DNA of 41,589 bases, taken from Myxococcota bacterium (GTDB taxonomy: Bacteria; Myxococcota_A; Polyangia; Polyangiales; Polyangiaceae). Made by a program: the position numbers and the translations under genes. This document shows positions 20,303-27,689 of the stretch, in pieces; position 1 is the first letter of the stretch; every line of letters starts with the position of its first letter. Below the pieces are notes generated by a model. That model was not told where the DNA came from. It was given only the letters and a program-made list of their open reading frames with translations, and did no database searches. The DNA lies in contig CAUJEM010000017.1 in assembly GCA_963169915.1 (NCBI GenBank), positions 1 to 41,589 of the forward strand. The letters are read 5' to 3'.

Positions 20303-21727
20303 ATGGGCAAGCTGACGGGTTTCCTGGAGCTCGACAGGCGGACGCCGGACAAGCGCTCCGTGGCGGAGCGGGTGAAGGACTACCGCGAGATCGAGCTGCC
20401 GGTGCTGCAGGAGACGCTCGCGGAGCAGGGCGCGCGCTGCATGGACTGCGGGATCCCTTTTTGCAACACGGGCTGCCCGCTGGGAAACCTCATCCCAGAC
20501 TGGAATGACGCCGCGTACCGCGGGCAGCTCCCCCGCGCGATCGACGCGCTGCACGCCACCAACAACTTCCCGGAGTTTACCGGGCGGGTGTGCCCGGCGC
20601 CCTGTGAGGCGGCCTGCACCTTGGGCATCGGCGCGGAGCCCGTGAGCATCAAGCTCATCGAGCACGGCGTCGCGGATCGAGCCTGGGAGGCCGGGCTCGT
20701 CCAGCCGCGCCCCGCGATGCGGTCGACGGGCAAGCGCGTGGCGGTGGTCGGCTCGGGCCCGGCGGGGCTGGCCTGCGCGCAGCAGCTCGCGCGCGCGGGG
20801 CACGCCGTCACGGTGTTCGAGCGCGCCGATCGGGCGGGTGGTCTGCTCGTCTACGGCATCCCCGACTTCAAGCTGGAGAAGGGGCTCGTGGAGCGCCGCC
20901 TGGAGCAGCTTCGCCAGGAGGGCGTCGCGTTTCGCGTGGGCGTGGAGGTGGGGCGGGAGCTCGGCGTGGCGACGCTGCTGGCCGAGCATGACGCCGTGTG
21001 CCTCGCGGTGGGCTCGCGCCAGCCGCGAGATCTGCCAGTGCCGGGCCGGGAGCTCGGAGGGATCCACTTCGCCATGGATTTCCTCGAGCAGCAGAACCGC
21101 CGCGTGGCCGAGCAGCCGCTCCCCGCGGGGGAGGACATCGTGGCGACGGGCAAGGACGTCGTGGTGCTCGGCGGCGGAGACACCGGCAGCGACTGCGTCG
21201 GCACGGCGCTGCGCCAAGGCGCGCGCAGCGTCACCAGCCTCGAGCTCCTGCCGAGACCGCCGGAGACGCGCTCCCCCACGACGCCCTGGCCGCAGTGGCC
21301 GCTGATCCTGCGCACCTCGACCTCCCACGAGGAGGGGGGCTCGCGCGACTGGAGCGTGTCCACGCTGAGCTTCGAGGGCGTGGAAGGTCAGGTGGCGCAG
21401 CTCCGCTGCGCGCGCGTGGAGCAGAGCGCGGTCGGCCCTCGGCCCGTCGCGGACTCGGAGTTCCGGCTCCGCGCGGACTTGGTCTTGCTCGCGCTCGGCT
21501 TCGTGCACCCCGTCCGCGAGGGCTTGCTCGGCGCGCTCGGCGTGGAGCTGTCGGCGCGCGGCGCCGTGCGTGTCGGGCGGCAGTTCGAGACCAGCGTGCC
21601 CGGGGTGTTTGCGGCGGGCGATTGCCAGCGCGGGCAGTCGCTCGTCGTCTCGGCCATCGCTGACGGACGGCGCGCCGCGGCGGCCATCGACGCCTACCTG
21701 ATGGGCGGGCGCTCCGAGCTCGAGTGA
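20303..21727 (+). CDS. gltD: Glutamate synthase (NADPH) small subunit
   Basis: The 474 residues match GltD. The N-terminal region carries the Cys motifs for low-potential [4Fe-4S] clusters: [13 protein letters not shown] (Cys46, 49, 54, 58) and CPAPCEAAC (97, 101, 105). The FAD site is [18 protein letters not shown], with [15 protein letters not shown], and the NADPH site [17 protein letters not shown]. The C-terminal FAD motif is [16 protein letters not shown]. It passes electrons from NADPH to the large subunit. The ATG is 3 nt after the gltB stop with GGAGGA inside the gltB end, so the pair is translationally linked in one operon. Confidence 0.98.
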   Translation: MGKLTGFLELDRRTPDKRSVAERVKDYREIELPVLQETLAEQGARCMDCGIPFCNTGCPLGNLIPDWNDAAYRGQLPRAIDALHATNNFPEFTGRVCPAPCEAACTLGIGAEPVSIKLIEHGVADRAWEAGLVQPRPAMRSTGKRVAVVGSGPAGLACAQQLARAGHAVTVFERADRAGGLLVYGIPDFKLEKGLVERRLEQLRQEGVAFRVGVEVGRELGVATLLAEHDAVCLAVGSRQPRDLPVPGRELGGIHFAMDFLEQQNRRVAEQPLPAGEDIVATGKDVVVLGGGDTGSDCVGTALRQGARSVTSLELLPRPPETRSPTTPWPQWPLILRTSTSHEEGGSRDWSVSTLSFEGVEGQVAQLRCARVEQSAVGPRPVADSEFRLRADLVLLALGFVHPVREGLLGALGVELSARGAVRVGRQFETSVPGVFAAGDCQRGQSLVVSAIADGRRAAAAIDAYLMGGRSELE

Positions 21728-21789
21728 GCGCGCGCCGCGTTGGCTCGCTGCGGTAGCGACCGGCGGTCAGCGAGACGCTGCCGAGGGGG

Positions 21790-21830
21790 GCGCGCCGGCG
21801 CCCGCGCGAACGCGCGGGGCGCCGGCGCGT
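21790..21830 (+). terminator. Strong GC hairpin after gltBD
   Basis: About 19 nt (GCGCGCCGGCGCCCGCGCG) pair with the following CGCGCGGGGCGCCGGCGCGT across a 2-nt loop, with a single extra G. It lies 62 nt downstream of the gltD stop codon. There is no U-tract. Likely transcript end or attenuator. Confidence 0.55.
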
Positions 21831-21950
21831 CTGAGAGAGTACGGCGGCCTGGCGCGTCGCGGCGGAGGCGCGCCGGCGCTCTGCGCCGCGTGCGCGCTCC
21901 CGGCGAGGGGCCTCTACCGCGGCAGGTCGGTCGATTAAGATAGAAAGGCA

Positions 21951-21969
21951 GCTTTACGTAGTGTAAAGC
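21951..21969. promoter_or_regulatory. Dyad GCTTTAC-N5-GTAAAGC upstream of the ModA-like operon
   Basis: A perfect 7-bp inverted repeat with 5-bp spacer (GTAGT), in an AT-rich island of a very GC-rich intergenic region and about 110 bp before the first gene. It contains a T-N11-A core as in LysR-type sites but is not a ModE box that I recognise. TAAGAT at 21936-21941 could be a -10 just upstream, which would make the dyad a repressor site. Confidence 0.5.
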
Positions 21970-22082
21970 AAACGCGTCATCTGGGCCTAGCTGTCCTGCC
22001 TTGGGCCCCGGCGTCGGTCCGAGCACCGTTCGCTCGACCCGCGCGCCGCGGCTCCCTCCATTCGATCGCCAAGGAGTTCCTC

Positions 22083-22988
22083 ATGTCGCCGCTACCTCGC
22101 CCGCTCGTCGCTCTCGTCACCGTGTCCGCGCTCTTGCTCTCCGGGTGTGGAGGGACCGAAGACGCCGCGGAGCAAGGCTCGGGGGTCCAGCGCGGCCCCG
22201 CCCTCCTCGCCGTGGAGGGAGATCCGAACGGGCTCTGGTGGGATGACGCGACTCAGACGCTCTACGTCGCCGACGACGCCGGCAACCGCCTGCTGCGCTG
22301 GACGGACGCGGACGGCTTCGCGTTGGTCGAGGCGCTCACCCCAGCGCCCGAGCAGGGCGCTGGGCTCGGGCAGGTGGTGCGCACCAGCGACGGGACGCTC
22401 GTGGTCACGCGCTTTGGTCACGGCACGGCGGGCGCCGTGGTCGTCGTGCCGCCCTCCGGAGGCGCCCAGGACGTCCCCGGCCTCGCGGTCGAGCGCCGGC
22501 GCATTGGCCTGACCCTCGCGAGCGACGGTCAGCTCTACGACTCGTGGTTCGTCCGTCAGTCCAGCGGAGATCGCGTGGGCGCGGTCGGCGCGCTCTCGCT
22601 CTCGGGGACGGAGAGCGAGGTCATCACGGGCCTCAAGAAGCCCGTGGGCGTCCTCGCCGTCGGCCGGACGCTCTTCGTGTCGGATCAGGACCTCGGGCAA
22701 GTGCTCCAGGCTCCGCTCGGCGAGCCTTCGTCGTACACCGTCTTGGCGGCGGTGCCGTCCCCGGATCTCATCGCCGCCGGTCCTGACGGCGCCATCTTCA
22801 CCGGGAGCGAAGGGGGGCTCCTTTATAAGCTCGAGCCGAGCGGCGCAGCCTCGGTGTTCCACAGCGGCTTCGACACCGTGAGGGGTATAGCCTACGATCC
22901 GAGCCACCGGCGGCTGTTCGTCGTCGATCACGTCGGGCACGAGGCGCAGGGGGTCACCCACTCCATCCACATCTTGCCGGTGGAGTGA
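22083..22988 (+). CDS. Beta-propeller lipoprotein (SMP-30/NHL-like)
   Basis: 301 residues with lipobox LLLSGC (Cys22) and AAGGAG 6 nt before the ATG. The mature part is a beta-propeller of the gluconolactonase/NHL kind: PNGLWWDDATQTLYVADDAGNRLLRW, LGQVVRTSDGTLVVTR, KKPVGVLAVGRTLFVSDQDLGQVL, DLIAAGPDGAIFTGSEGGLLYKL, GIAYDPSHRRLFVVDH. Five or six blades. It is the first gene of a tight operon with a beta-barrel and a ModA-like protein, so a periplasmic or surface ligand-handling role is inferred; no catalytic site is assigned. Confidence 0.75.
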   Translation: MSPLPRPLVALVTVSALLLSGCGGTEDAAEQGSGVQRGPALLAVEGDPNGLWWDDATQTLYVADDAGNRLLRWTDADGFALVEALTPAPEQGAGLGQVVRTSDGTLVVTRFGHGTAGAVVVVPPSGGAQDVPGLAVERRRIGLTLASDGQLYDSWFVRQSSGDRVGAVGALSLSGTESEVITGLKKPVGVLAVGRTLFVSDQDLGQVLQAPLGEPSSYTVLAAVPSPDLIAAGPDGAIFTGSEGGLLYKLEPSGAASVFHSGFDTVRGIAYDPSHRRLFVVDHVGHEAQGVTHSIHILPVE

Positions 22989-22992
22989 GCCC

Positions 22993-24201
22993 ATGAGGCG
23001 GCGCTTCATCGCCTTGACCGCGCTGCTCGGCCTGCCGCTCACCCCGCGGCCGGCAGCGGCGCAGGGTACGGAGCCGTCAGCGCTGCGGCCTACCCTGCTC
23101 GTCGAGGCGGACTACCGCGTGTACCCCTCGGAGCTCGAGGGGAACACGGGGTTCGCGCTGGCCCGGGTGCGCCCCGGCTTGGTCCTCGAGCCGGCGCCCT
23201 GGCTACAGGCGGTGACGACGGTCGAGCTCGCGGACGAGCACCCGGCGGTGCTCGACGCGGCCGTTCGACTGCGCGCGGCGGAGTGGGCCGAGGTGACGGC
23301 AGGCTACTCCAAGCCGCCCCTGTTCGCGTCCTACGTCCATGAGCCGGTGCACGTGCTGCCGTTCCCGGACCGCGCGCCCGTCGTCGCCGCCTTCCGCGTC
23401 CGTCGGGACGTCGGCGTGGGGTTACAGCTCCGCCCCCGCAGCGTGCCGCTGGAGGGTGCGCTGCGCGTGGGCAACGGCGCTGGTAGCGCGCTCGGCAACG
23501 ACAACGCGCTGCCCGCCGCCACCGCGCTGCTGGATCTGGTGCTCGGGCGCGCCTGGGTGGGCTCGACGTCGAGGACGCGCCGCTACGGCCTGCGGCTTGG
23601 CGCTGGCGCCCTGGTAGAGAGCCCTCGGGATCGCGACGGCATCGTCGGCAAGACGCCGCTCGGCTTCACGTATTTCCGCCCCATCGTGGTGTCGGGGCCG
23701 CGCGTCGTCGGGGAGGGGCACGCCGTGGGCTACGCCGGGCCGGTCCGCATGACGGTCGAGGGCGCCCTGGCGCGGGAGGAGCGCTCTCGGGACGACGACG
23801 GCAATCCGTCGACGCCCCGGCGCGCGCTGCCCTCGGTGAGCTCGTACGGCGTCACGGCGGAGCTGGCGTGGGTGCTGGTCGGGCAGGCGCGCGAGGTGGG
23901 GCGCGCGCCCGGCGGCGCTGGCTTCGCCGAAGCCGGCGCGCTGGAGCTCGCGGCGCGCTACGACGGGCTGTGGCTAGGACGGGGCGCGCGGGATGTTCGC
24001 GCCGGTGGCTCTCAAGGTGGAGCGGTCGCGATGAAGTGGTGGCCGGCGCCGTTCCTGGCCGCGAGCGTCGCGAGCTACCTCACGCGCTACGACGTCCCGC
24101 CGCTCGAGGCACCTCGAGAGCGCTGGTCTTGGGGCGCGCTCACGCGGCTCAGCGCCTTCTGGGGGCTCTCTGGCCGTCCCCCGGAGCAGAAGGTGCCATA
24201 A
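22993..24201 (+). CDS. Predicted outer-membrane beta-barrel (porin-like)
   Basis: 402 residues with a cleavable signal peptide (MRRRFIALTALLGLPLTPRPAAAQG). The rest alternates hydrophobic and polar residues in short strands with aromatic ends (LVEADYRVYPS, FALARVRPGLVLEP, LQAVTTVELADEHP, WAEVTAGYSKPPLF, VAAFRVRRDVGVGLQLRP), like phosphate-selective (OprO/OprP) porins, and ends with LTRLSAFWGLSGRP. It begins 4 nt after the upstream stop and ends 9 nt before the ModA-like start, so all three are one transcript. It probably forms the outer-membrane channel for the substrate bound by the third protein. This is a fold-level call. Confidence 0.65.
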   Translation: MRRRFIALTALLGLPLTPRPAAAQGTEPSALRPTLLVEADYRVYPSELEGNTGFALARVRPGLVLEPAPWLQAVTTVELADEHPAVLDAAVRLRAAEWAEVTAGYSKPPLFASYVHEPVHVLPFPDRAPVVAAFRVRRDVGVGLQLRPRSVPLEGALRVGNGAGSALGNDNALPAATALLDLVLGRAWVGSTSRTRRYGLRLGAGALVESPRDRDGIVGKTPLGFTYFRPIVVSGPRVVGEGHAVGYAGPVRMTVEGALAREERSRDDDGNPSTPRRALPSVSSYGVTAELAWVLVGQAREVGRAPGGAGFAEAGALELAARYDGLWLGRGARDVRAGGSQGGAVAMKWWPAPFLAASVASYLTRYDVPPLEAPRERWSWGALTRLSAFWGLSGRPPEQKVP

Positions 24202-24210
24202 GGAGCGCGC

Positions 24211-25017
24211 ATGCTGGCCCGACGCACCCTTCTCCTGACGCTGCTAGCGCTCACGCTCATGAGCGGCGCCTGCCGACGCGCGGAGCCGCCGGCCGCGCGT
24301 GAGACGCGGCTCGTCGTCTTCGCCGCGGCCTCGCTGCGAGAGGTGTTCACCAACCTGGGGCGGCAGTTCGAGGCCGCGCACCCGGGCGTGACGCTGAGCT
24401 TCAACTTCGCCGGCACGCAAGAGCTGCGCGCGCAGGTCGAGCATGGGGCGGTGGTGGACGTGTTCGCCTCCGCGGACCAGCGGCACATGCAGGAGCTGGT
24501 CCGCGCCGAGCGCGTGACGCAGCCGGTGGTGTTCGCCCGCAATGAGCCGGTGATCGTCGTCTCGCGTGAGGCCGCGGGGCGGGTCCGGAGCCTGGCGGAG
24601 CTGCCCGAGGCGGCGAGGATCGTCCTGGGGGCGCCCGAGGTGCCCATCGGACGCTACGGCTTACAGATCTTCGAGCGGGCGCGCGCCACGCTGGGCGCGG
24701 ATTTCCCTGCGCGCATCGAGGCGAAGGTGGTCTCGCGGGAGCTCAACGTGCGCCAGGTGCTCACCAAGGTGAGCCTGGGGGAGGCAGAGGCGGGCCTCGT
24801 GTACCGGACGGACGCCCTCGCAGCGGGTGAGGGCGTCACCGTGGTGACGCTCCCGCCGGCGCTCAACGTGGTGGCGGACTACCCCATCGCCGTCGTGATG
24901 GGTGCGCCGCAGCCGGAGCTGGCGCGCTCCTGGGTGGACTTCGTGCGCTCGCCCGAAGGGCAGCGAGCGCTCCGCGGCGCGGGCTTCGTCCCGGTGAGCA
25001 CCGACGCCGCGCCGTGA
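24211..25017 (+). CDS. modA: ModA-like oxyanion (molybdate-type) substrate-binding lipoprotein
   Basis: 268 residues; lipobox LMSGAC (Cys21); AAGGAG 5 nt upstream of the ATG, overlapping the previous stop. Family marks of the molybdate ABC transporter binding protein: VFAAASLREVFTNLGRQFE, VTLSFNFAGTQELRAQVEHG, VDVFASADQRHMQELV, VFARNEPVIVV, IVLGAPEVPIGRYG, KVSLGEAEAGLVYRTDA and the YPIAVV strand. It would present molybdate, tungstate or another oxyanion to an inner-membrane ABC permease, but no modB or modC is next to it. Either those lie elsewhere or it serves a different system. The symbol denotes the family, not a proven ligand. Confidence 0.85.
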   Translation: MLARRTLLLTLLALTLMSGACRRAEPPAARETRLVVFAAASLREVFTNLGRQFEAAHPGVTLSFNFAGTQELRAQVEHGAVVDVFASADQRHMQELVRAERVTQPVVFARNEPVIVVSREAAGRVRSLAELPEAARIVLGAPEVPIGRYGLQIFERARATLGADFPARIEAKVVSRELNVRQVLTKVSLGEAEAGLVYRTDALAAGEGVTVVTLPPALNVVADYPIAVVMGAPQPELARSWVDFVRSPEGQRALRGAGFVPVSTDAAP

Positions 25018-25080
25018 GCTGCGGGTCATGATGGCGCTGGCCCTGTCGCGCCGAGGTGCCGGCGTGCCACGCAGGCCTGG

Positions 25081-25896
25081 TCAGGGCTTGGCCACGCGAT
25101 AGACCCCGCCTGGCCGACTGCCGCCAGGGCCTTGGGCCCACGCCACGTGGGTGGAGGTCACCGCGATGGCCTTGAGCCCCCAGAGGCCTTTGGCGACCGT
25201 CGTGGGCGCGCCGCCACGCGTCGAGAGCTTCAAGATGAACCCCGCGTTCCGCTCGCCATCCTGATCGACCCCAAGGTAGAGCCACTCTCCATCGCGCGCG
25301 AGGGCGCGCGTGGTCAGCGGCCCTCCAGACCCACTACGGGACCAGAGCTCCGTCCCACCGGGCCCGGTCTTGGGGATGCGCAGCAGCGAGGTCGCGGTGC
25401 GACAGTAGAGGGAGCCGTCGTCCACCAGCAGATCCAGGCACGTGCCGTTGCCGATCCGAGTGGTCTCCCAGGTGCCCTTCTTGCGAGCGTAGACCTCGAG
25501 CAGGTCCCTGCCGGTGAGCAGGCCGAAGGAGCGCGCGTCCCGCTCGCGCGCCGAGTAGTAGAGATGCGTCTCATCGGCGGCGACGCAGCTATAATAGCGG
25601 GTGCGCACGGTGTCGGTGTCTACCCCGGGTCTCTCCGCCACGAGGGGAAGCGGGCGCCCGCCATCGTCGAGGCCGGGGAGGACGAGCGGCCGCGCTGGGT
25701 TCAGCTCCACGTCGCTGCGCCTGGAATCTCGGTCACCCCGGTACTCCAGCCAGTAGACGTTCCCAGGGGTGGAGGGATCGAAGGCGAGGCACTGCGGCTC
25801 GAGGGAGACGTCCGCCTCCGTGAGCTGCCGAGGAGGTGTGACCCCATCGAGCGTCAAGCGGAACAGCCCGCGGCTCGACGCTCCTTCGGCGTAGGC
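25081..25896 (-). CDS. 3' part of interrupted membrane-anchored propeller protein
   Basis: In-frame continuation of the gene starting at 26343, beyond the TAG at 25899-25897. It consists of beta-propeller blades: CLAFDPSTPGNVYWLEY, YYSCVAADETHLYYSARE, CLDLLVDDGSLYCRTATSLL, LARDGEWLYLGVD, LKAIAVTSTHVAWAQG, with GGVYRVAKP at the end. Such Asp/Thr-containing blades occur in DUF5050-like and myxobacterial TolB-like proteins. A restart at the TTG at 25857 would give a propeller without membrane anchor, with no ribosome site seen. It probably yields little or no protein unless the TAG is read through. Confidence 0.65.
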   Translation of the reverse strand, partial: AYAEGASSRGLFRLTLDGVTPPRQLTEADVSLEPQCLAFDPSTPGNVYWLEYRGDRDSRRSDVELNPARPLVLPGLDDGGRPLPLVAERPGVDTDTVRTRYYSCVAADETHLYYSARERDARSFGLLTGRDLLEVYARKKGTWETTRIGNGTCLDLLVDDGSLYCRTATSLLRIPKTGPGGTELWSRSGSGGPLTTRALARDGEWLYLGVDQDGERNAGFILKLSTRGGAPTTVAKGLWGLKAIAVTSTHVAWAQGPGGSRPGGVYRVAKP

Positions 25897-25899
25897 CTA
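25897..25899 (-). other. In-frame TAG splitting the propeller gene
   Basis: The reading is ...LRVWSDGQRH, TAG, AYAEGASSRGLFRL..., in the middle of a propeller blade where family logic expects a residue such as Tyr or Val (xH[V/Y]YYAEG). The frame is unchanged across the codon, so a single-base change (for example TAC to TAG) or a sequencing error accounts for it. Confidence 0.8.
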
Positions 25900-26343
25900 G
25901 TGACGCTGGCCGTCCGACCAAACGCGCAGAGCGCGAAAGCCCGCAGGGAGCCGCGCCGCGACGCTGGCGCCCGCCTGCCCGGCAGCCACCCTCCAGACGA
26001 GCCCCTGCTCCGTCTCCGGAAAGAGCAGGTCGTCCCCGCTGGCGACCAGGGAGAACACGGAGGGGCCCTGGAACAGCGCTTCGTAGCTGCTCCCAGCAGC
26101 GCTGGAGCGCGCCGTAGCGCTCGGCGTGAGGCTGGCGCCGCTGGGGGCGGTCGAGTCCGTGAAGGCCACGAGCCCGATGAGGCCCAGCACGGCGCAGCTC
26201 CCGAGGAGCGCCGCGACGCCCCCGAAGAGGAGCAGGAGCAGCAGGAGGCTCGGTCCCCGTCGCTTCGGTGGCTGGGGCTGGGGCGCTGCCCCGAGAGTCG
26301 GCGCTCCAGCCGGGGGAAACGGCGGATGACTCGAGGACTGCAT
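25897..26343 (-). CDS. 5' part of interrupted membrane-anchored propeller protein
   Basis: Starts at ATG 26343 with AGGAG 6 nt upstream. The first 30 residues are Pro-rich and cytoplasmic-looking (HPPFPPAGAPTLGAAPQP), followed by KRR and a long hydrophobic segment at about 31-62 (LLLLLLLFGGVAALLGS, then AVLGLIGLVAF). A Ser/Ala linker and the first propeller strands follow (VFSLVASGDDLLFPETEQGL, VWRVAAGQ, FRALRVWSDGQRH), ending at the TAG. The 148-residue product would be an anchored stub. The whole gene to 25081 would encode 420 residues. Confidence 0.7.
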   Translation of the reverse strand: MQSSSHPPFPPAGAPTLGAAPQPQPPKRRGPSLLLLLLLFGGVAALLGSCAVLGLIGLVAFTDSTAPSGASLTPSATARSSAAGSSYEALFQGPSVFSLVASGDDLLFPETEQGLVWRVAAGQAGASVAARLPAGFRALRVWSDGQRH

Positions 26344-26530
26344 CGAGACTCCTGGCCTCTGGGGACGGCTAGCGTGAGGGCTTGACGGTGCCCGCGGCGC
26401 GCAGCGGCGAGCACGACGCCTCCGCGATACCCTGTTCGTTCGCGGTGAGTCTAGGAGCCCCCCCGAGCGACTCGAGGAGGAAGGACCGGCGCGGAGGAGG
26501 GTGGCTTTGCTTGCGCGGGGGAGAGCGGTG

Positions 26531-26536
26531 TACCCT
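26531..26536 (+). promoter_or_regulatory. -10-like element 7 nt before the GH16 start
   Basis: TACCCT ends 7 nt before the ATG at 26544, with TTGCTT 18 nt upstream as a possible -35. No Shine-Dalgarno is at the usual distance. Transcription would start at or next to the ATG. Confidence 0.45.
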
Positions 26537-26543
26537 ACCCCGC

Positions 26544-27689
26544 ATGTGGCCGAGGGCGCTGGTTGGGGTGATGGTGCTGCACCTGGCGGCGGGCTGTGGA
26601 GCGGAGAGCACGAGTGACGGTGGGGGCGCGAGGGGCGACGCCTCCGCAGACGCCACCACGCAGGAGGACGCCGCGGCGCCCGCGGACGGTGGTGGGTCGG
26701 ACGCCAGCGCGCAGGAGGACGCCGCGGCGCCTGGGGATGGCGGCGGGTCGGACGCCAGTCCACTGGACGCTACGACGGGCGACGCCGCGCTCGACGGAAG
26801 CGTGGACGCCGCCCTCGACGGCGCCGCTTCGGACGCGGGCGACGTCGTCTTCGGCTGCCCCGCAGCCTTCCCGAACGAGGTGTTCCGCGATGACTTCGAC
26901 GGCACCAGCATGGATGGCGCGAAGTGGAACGTCACCGATCAAGGCCCCGGCGGCGGCACCTTCACCCAGCTCACGAGGATGCGCCGGGAGAACGCGCGCG
27001 TCGCGGAGGGCAAGCTCGTGCTCTCGTCCATGCGCCACTGCGAAGATCCCCGCGCCAACCGCGCGGCACCGGAGCACCCCACCCAGTGCGCGGGGCAGAA
27101 CTACTACTCGGGTGCCTGGCTCAAGAGCGTGAACGCTTACGCGCCGTCGCACGGGCTGATGGCCTTTCACGCGAAGATGGCGCCGCCGGTACGCGGCGTC
27201 TTCCCGGCGCTGTGGGCCAGGAACACCGAGGGCGGCGACCTCTACGTGGAGCTCGACCTCATCGAGATGTCTTGGGATGAAAAGAAGGGGGTCGAGGGGC
27301 CGCCGGACAGCTTCTTCGTCACCTCGCACTTTGGCGCTGGCGCCAAGTACCACGCGCAGGGGCCGCTCCTCCAGTTTCCCAGCCTGACGGCGGCGTACCA
27401 CGTCTGGGAGGTGGAGTGGGACGCAGACGCCGCCGCCGTTCGCTACTACTATCGGGACGCGCCGGGCGCCGCGCGGGCGCTCCTGCGCGAGGACACCGCA
27501 GAGTCCAAGGGCTTCAAGGGCAACGTCACCGCAGCGCAATTCGCCGAGGGCCTGCGCCGTGGCTTCCGCGCTTACATGGATTTCGCGGTGTTCCCCGACA
27601 CCCCGTGGACCGCCGGAGCGGACACCAACCCGAGCTACGATCCGGAGGACCTGTTCATCGACTCCGTCGTCATCTGCGCGCCACCATGA
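26544..27689 (+). CDS. GH16-family lipoprotein (laminarinase-type)
   Basis: 381 residues: lipobox HLAAGC (Cys18), an Asp/Ala/Gly linker with a 17-residue tandem repeat, and a jelly-roll domain. DDFDGTSMDGAKWNV starts the domain and GVFPALWARNTEGGDLYVEL leads into the active-site strand ELDLIE (Glu236, Asp238, Glu241). That is the ExDxxE signature of laminarinase-type GH16 enzymes, whose two Glu are nucleophile and acid/base. YHVWEVEWDADAAAVRYYY and FAVFPDTPW complete the fold. The likely activity is endo-hydrolysis or transglycosylation of a beta-1,3/1,4-glucan or galactan outside the cell. Its stop overlaps the ATG of the beta-helix gene (ATGA). Confidence 0.85.
   Translation: MWPRALVGVMVLHLAAGCGAESTSDGGGARGDASADATTQEDAAAPADGGGSDASAQEDAAAPGDGGGSDASPLDATTGDAALDGSVDAALDGAASDAGDVVFGCPAAFPNEVFRDDFDGTSMDGAKWNVTDQGPGGGTFTQLTRMRRENARVAEGKLVLSSMRHCEDPRANRAAPEHPTQCAGQNYYSGAWLKSVNAYAPSHGLMAFHAKMAPPVRGVFPALWARNTEGGDLYVELDLIEMSWDEKKGVEGPPDSFFVTSHFGAGAKYHAQGPLLQFPSLTAAYHVWEVEWDADAAAVRYYYRDAPGAARALLREDTAESKGFKGNVTAAQFAEGLRRGFRAYMDFAVFPDTPWTAGADTNPSYDPEDLFIDSVVICAPP
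26661..26762. repeat. 51-bp tandem repeat in the GH16 linker
   Basis: Two 51-bp units (26661-26711 and 26712-26762) encode QEDAAAPADGGGSDASA and QEDAAAPGDGGGSDASP. They sit between the lipobox and the catalytic domain and keep the frame. Confidence 0.85.

Larger units (their letters stand above)
21728..22082. other. Intergenic region after gltD, with hairpin and AT-rich operator region
   Basis: The 355 bp contain no gene. The first part is extremely GC-rich and holds the hairpin at 21790-21830. The part from 21931 to 21985 is clearly AT-richer than anything nearby (GATTAAGATAGAAAGG, then the dyad at 21951-21969) and is the likely promoter/operator of the following operon. AAGGAG at 22071-22076 is its ribosome site. 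Confidence 0.6.

Noticed and set aside
21951..21969. Naming the dyad a ModE site
   Set aside because: It lacks the TATA-containing half-sites of ModE boxes; only position links it to the ModA-like gene.
24211..25017. Calling the ModA-like gene part of a complete molybdate ABC transporter
   Set aside because: No permease or ATPase gene lies on either side in the window.
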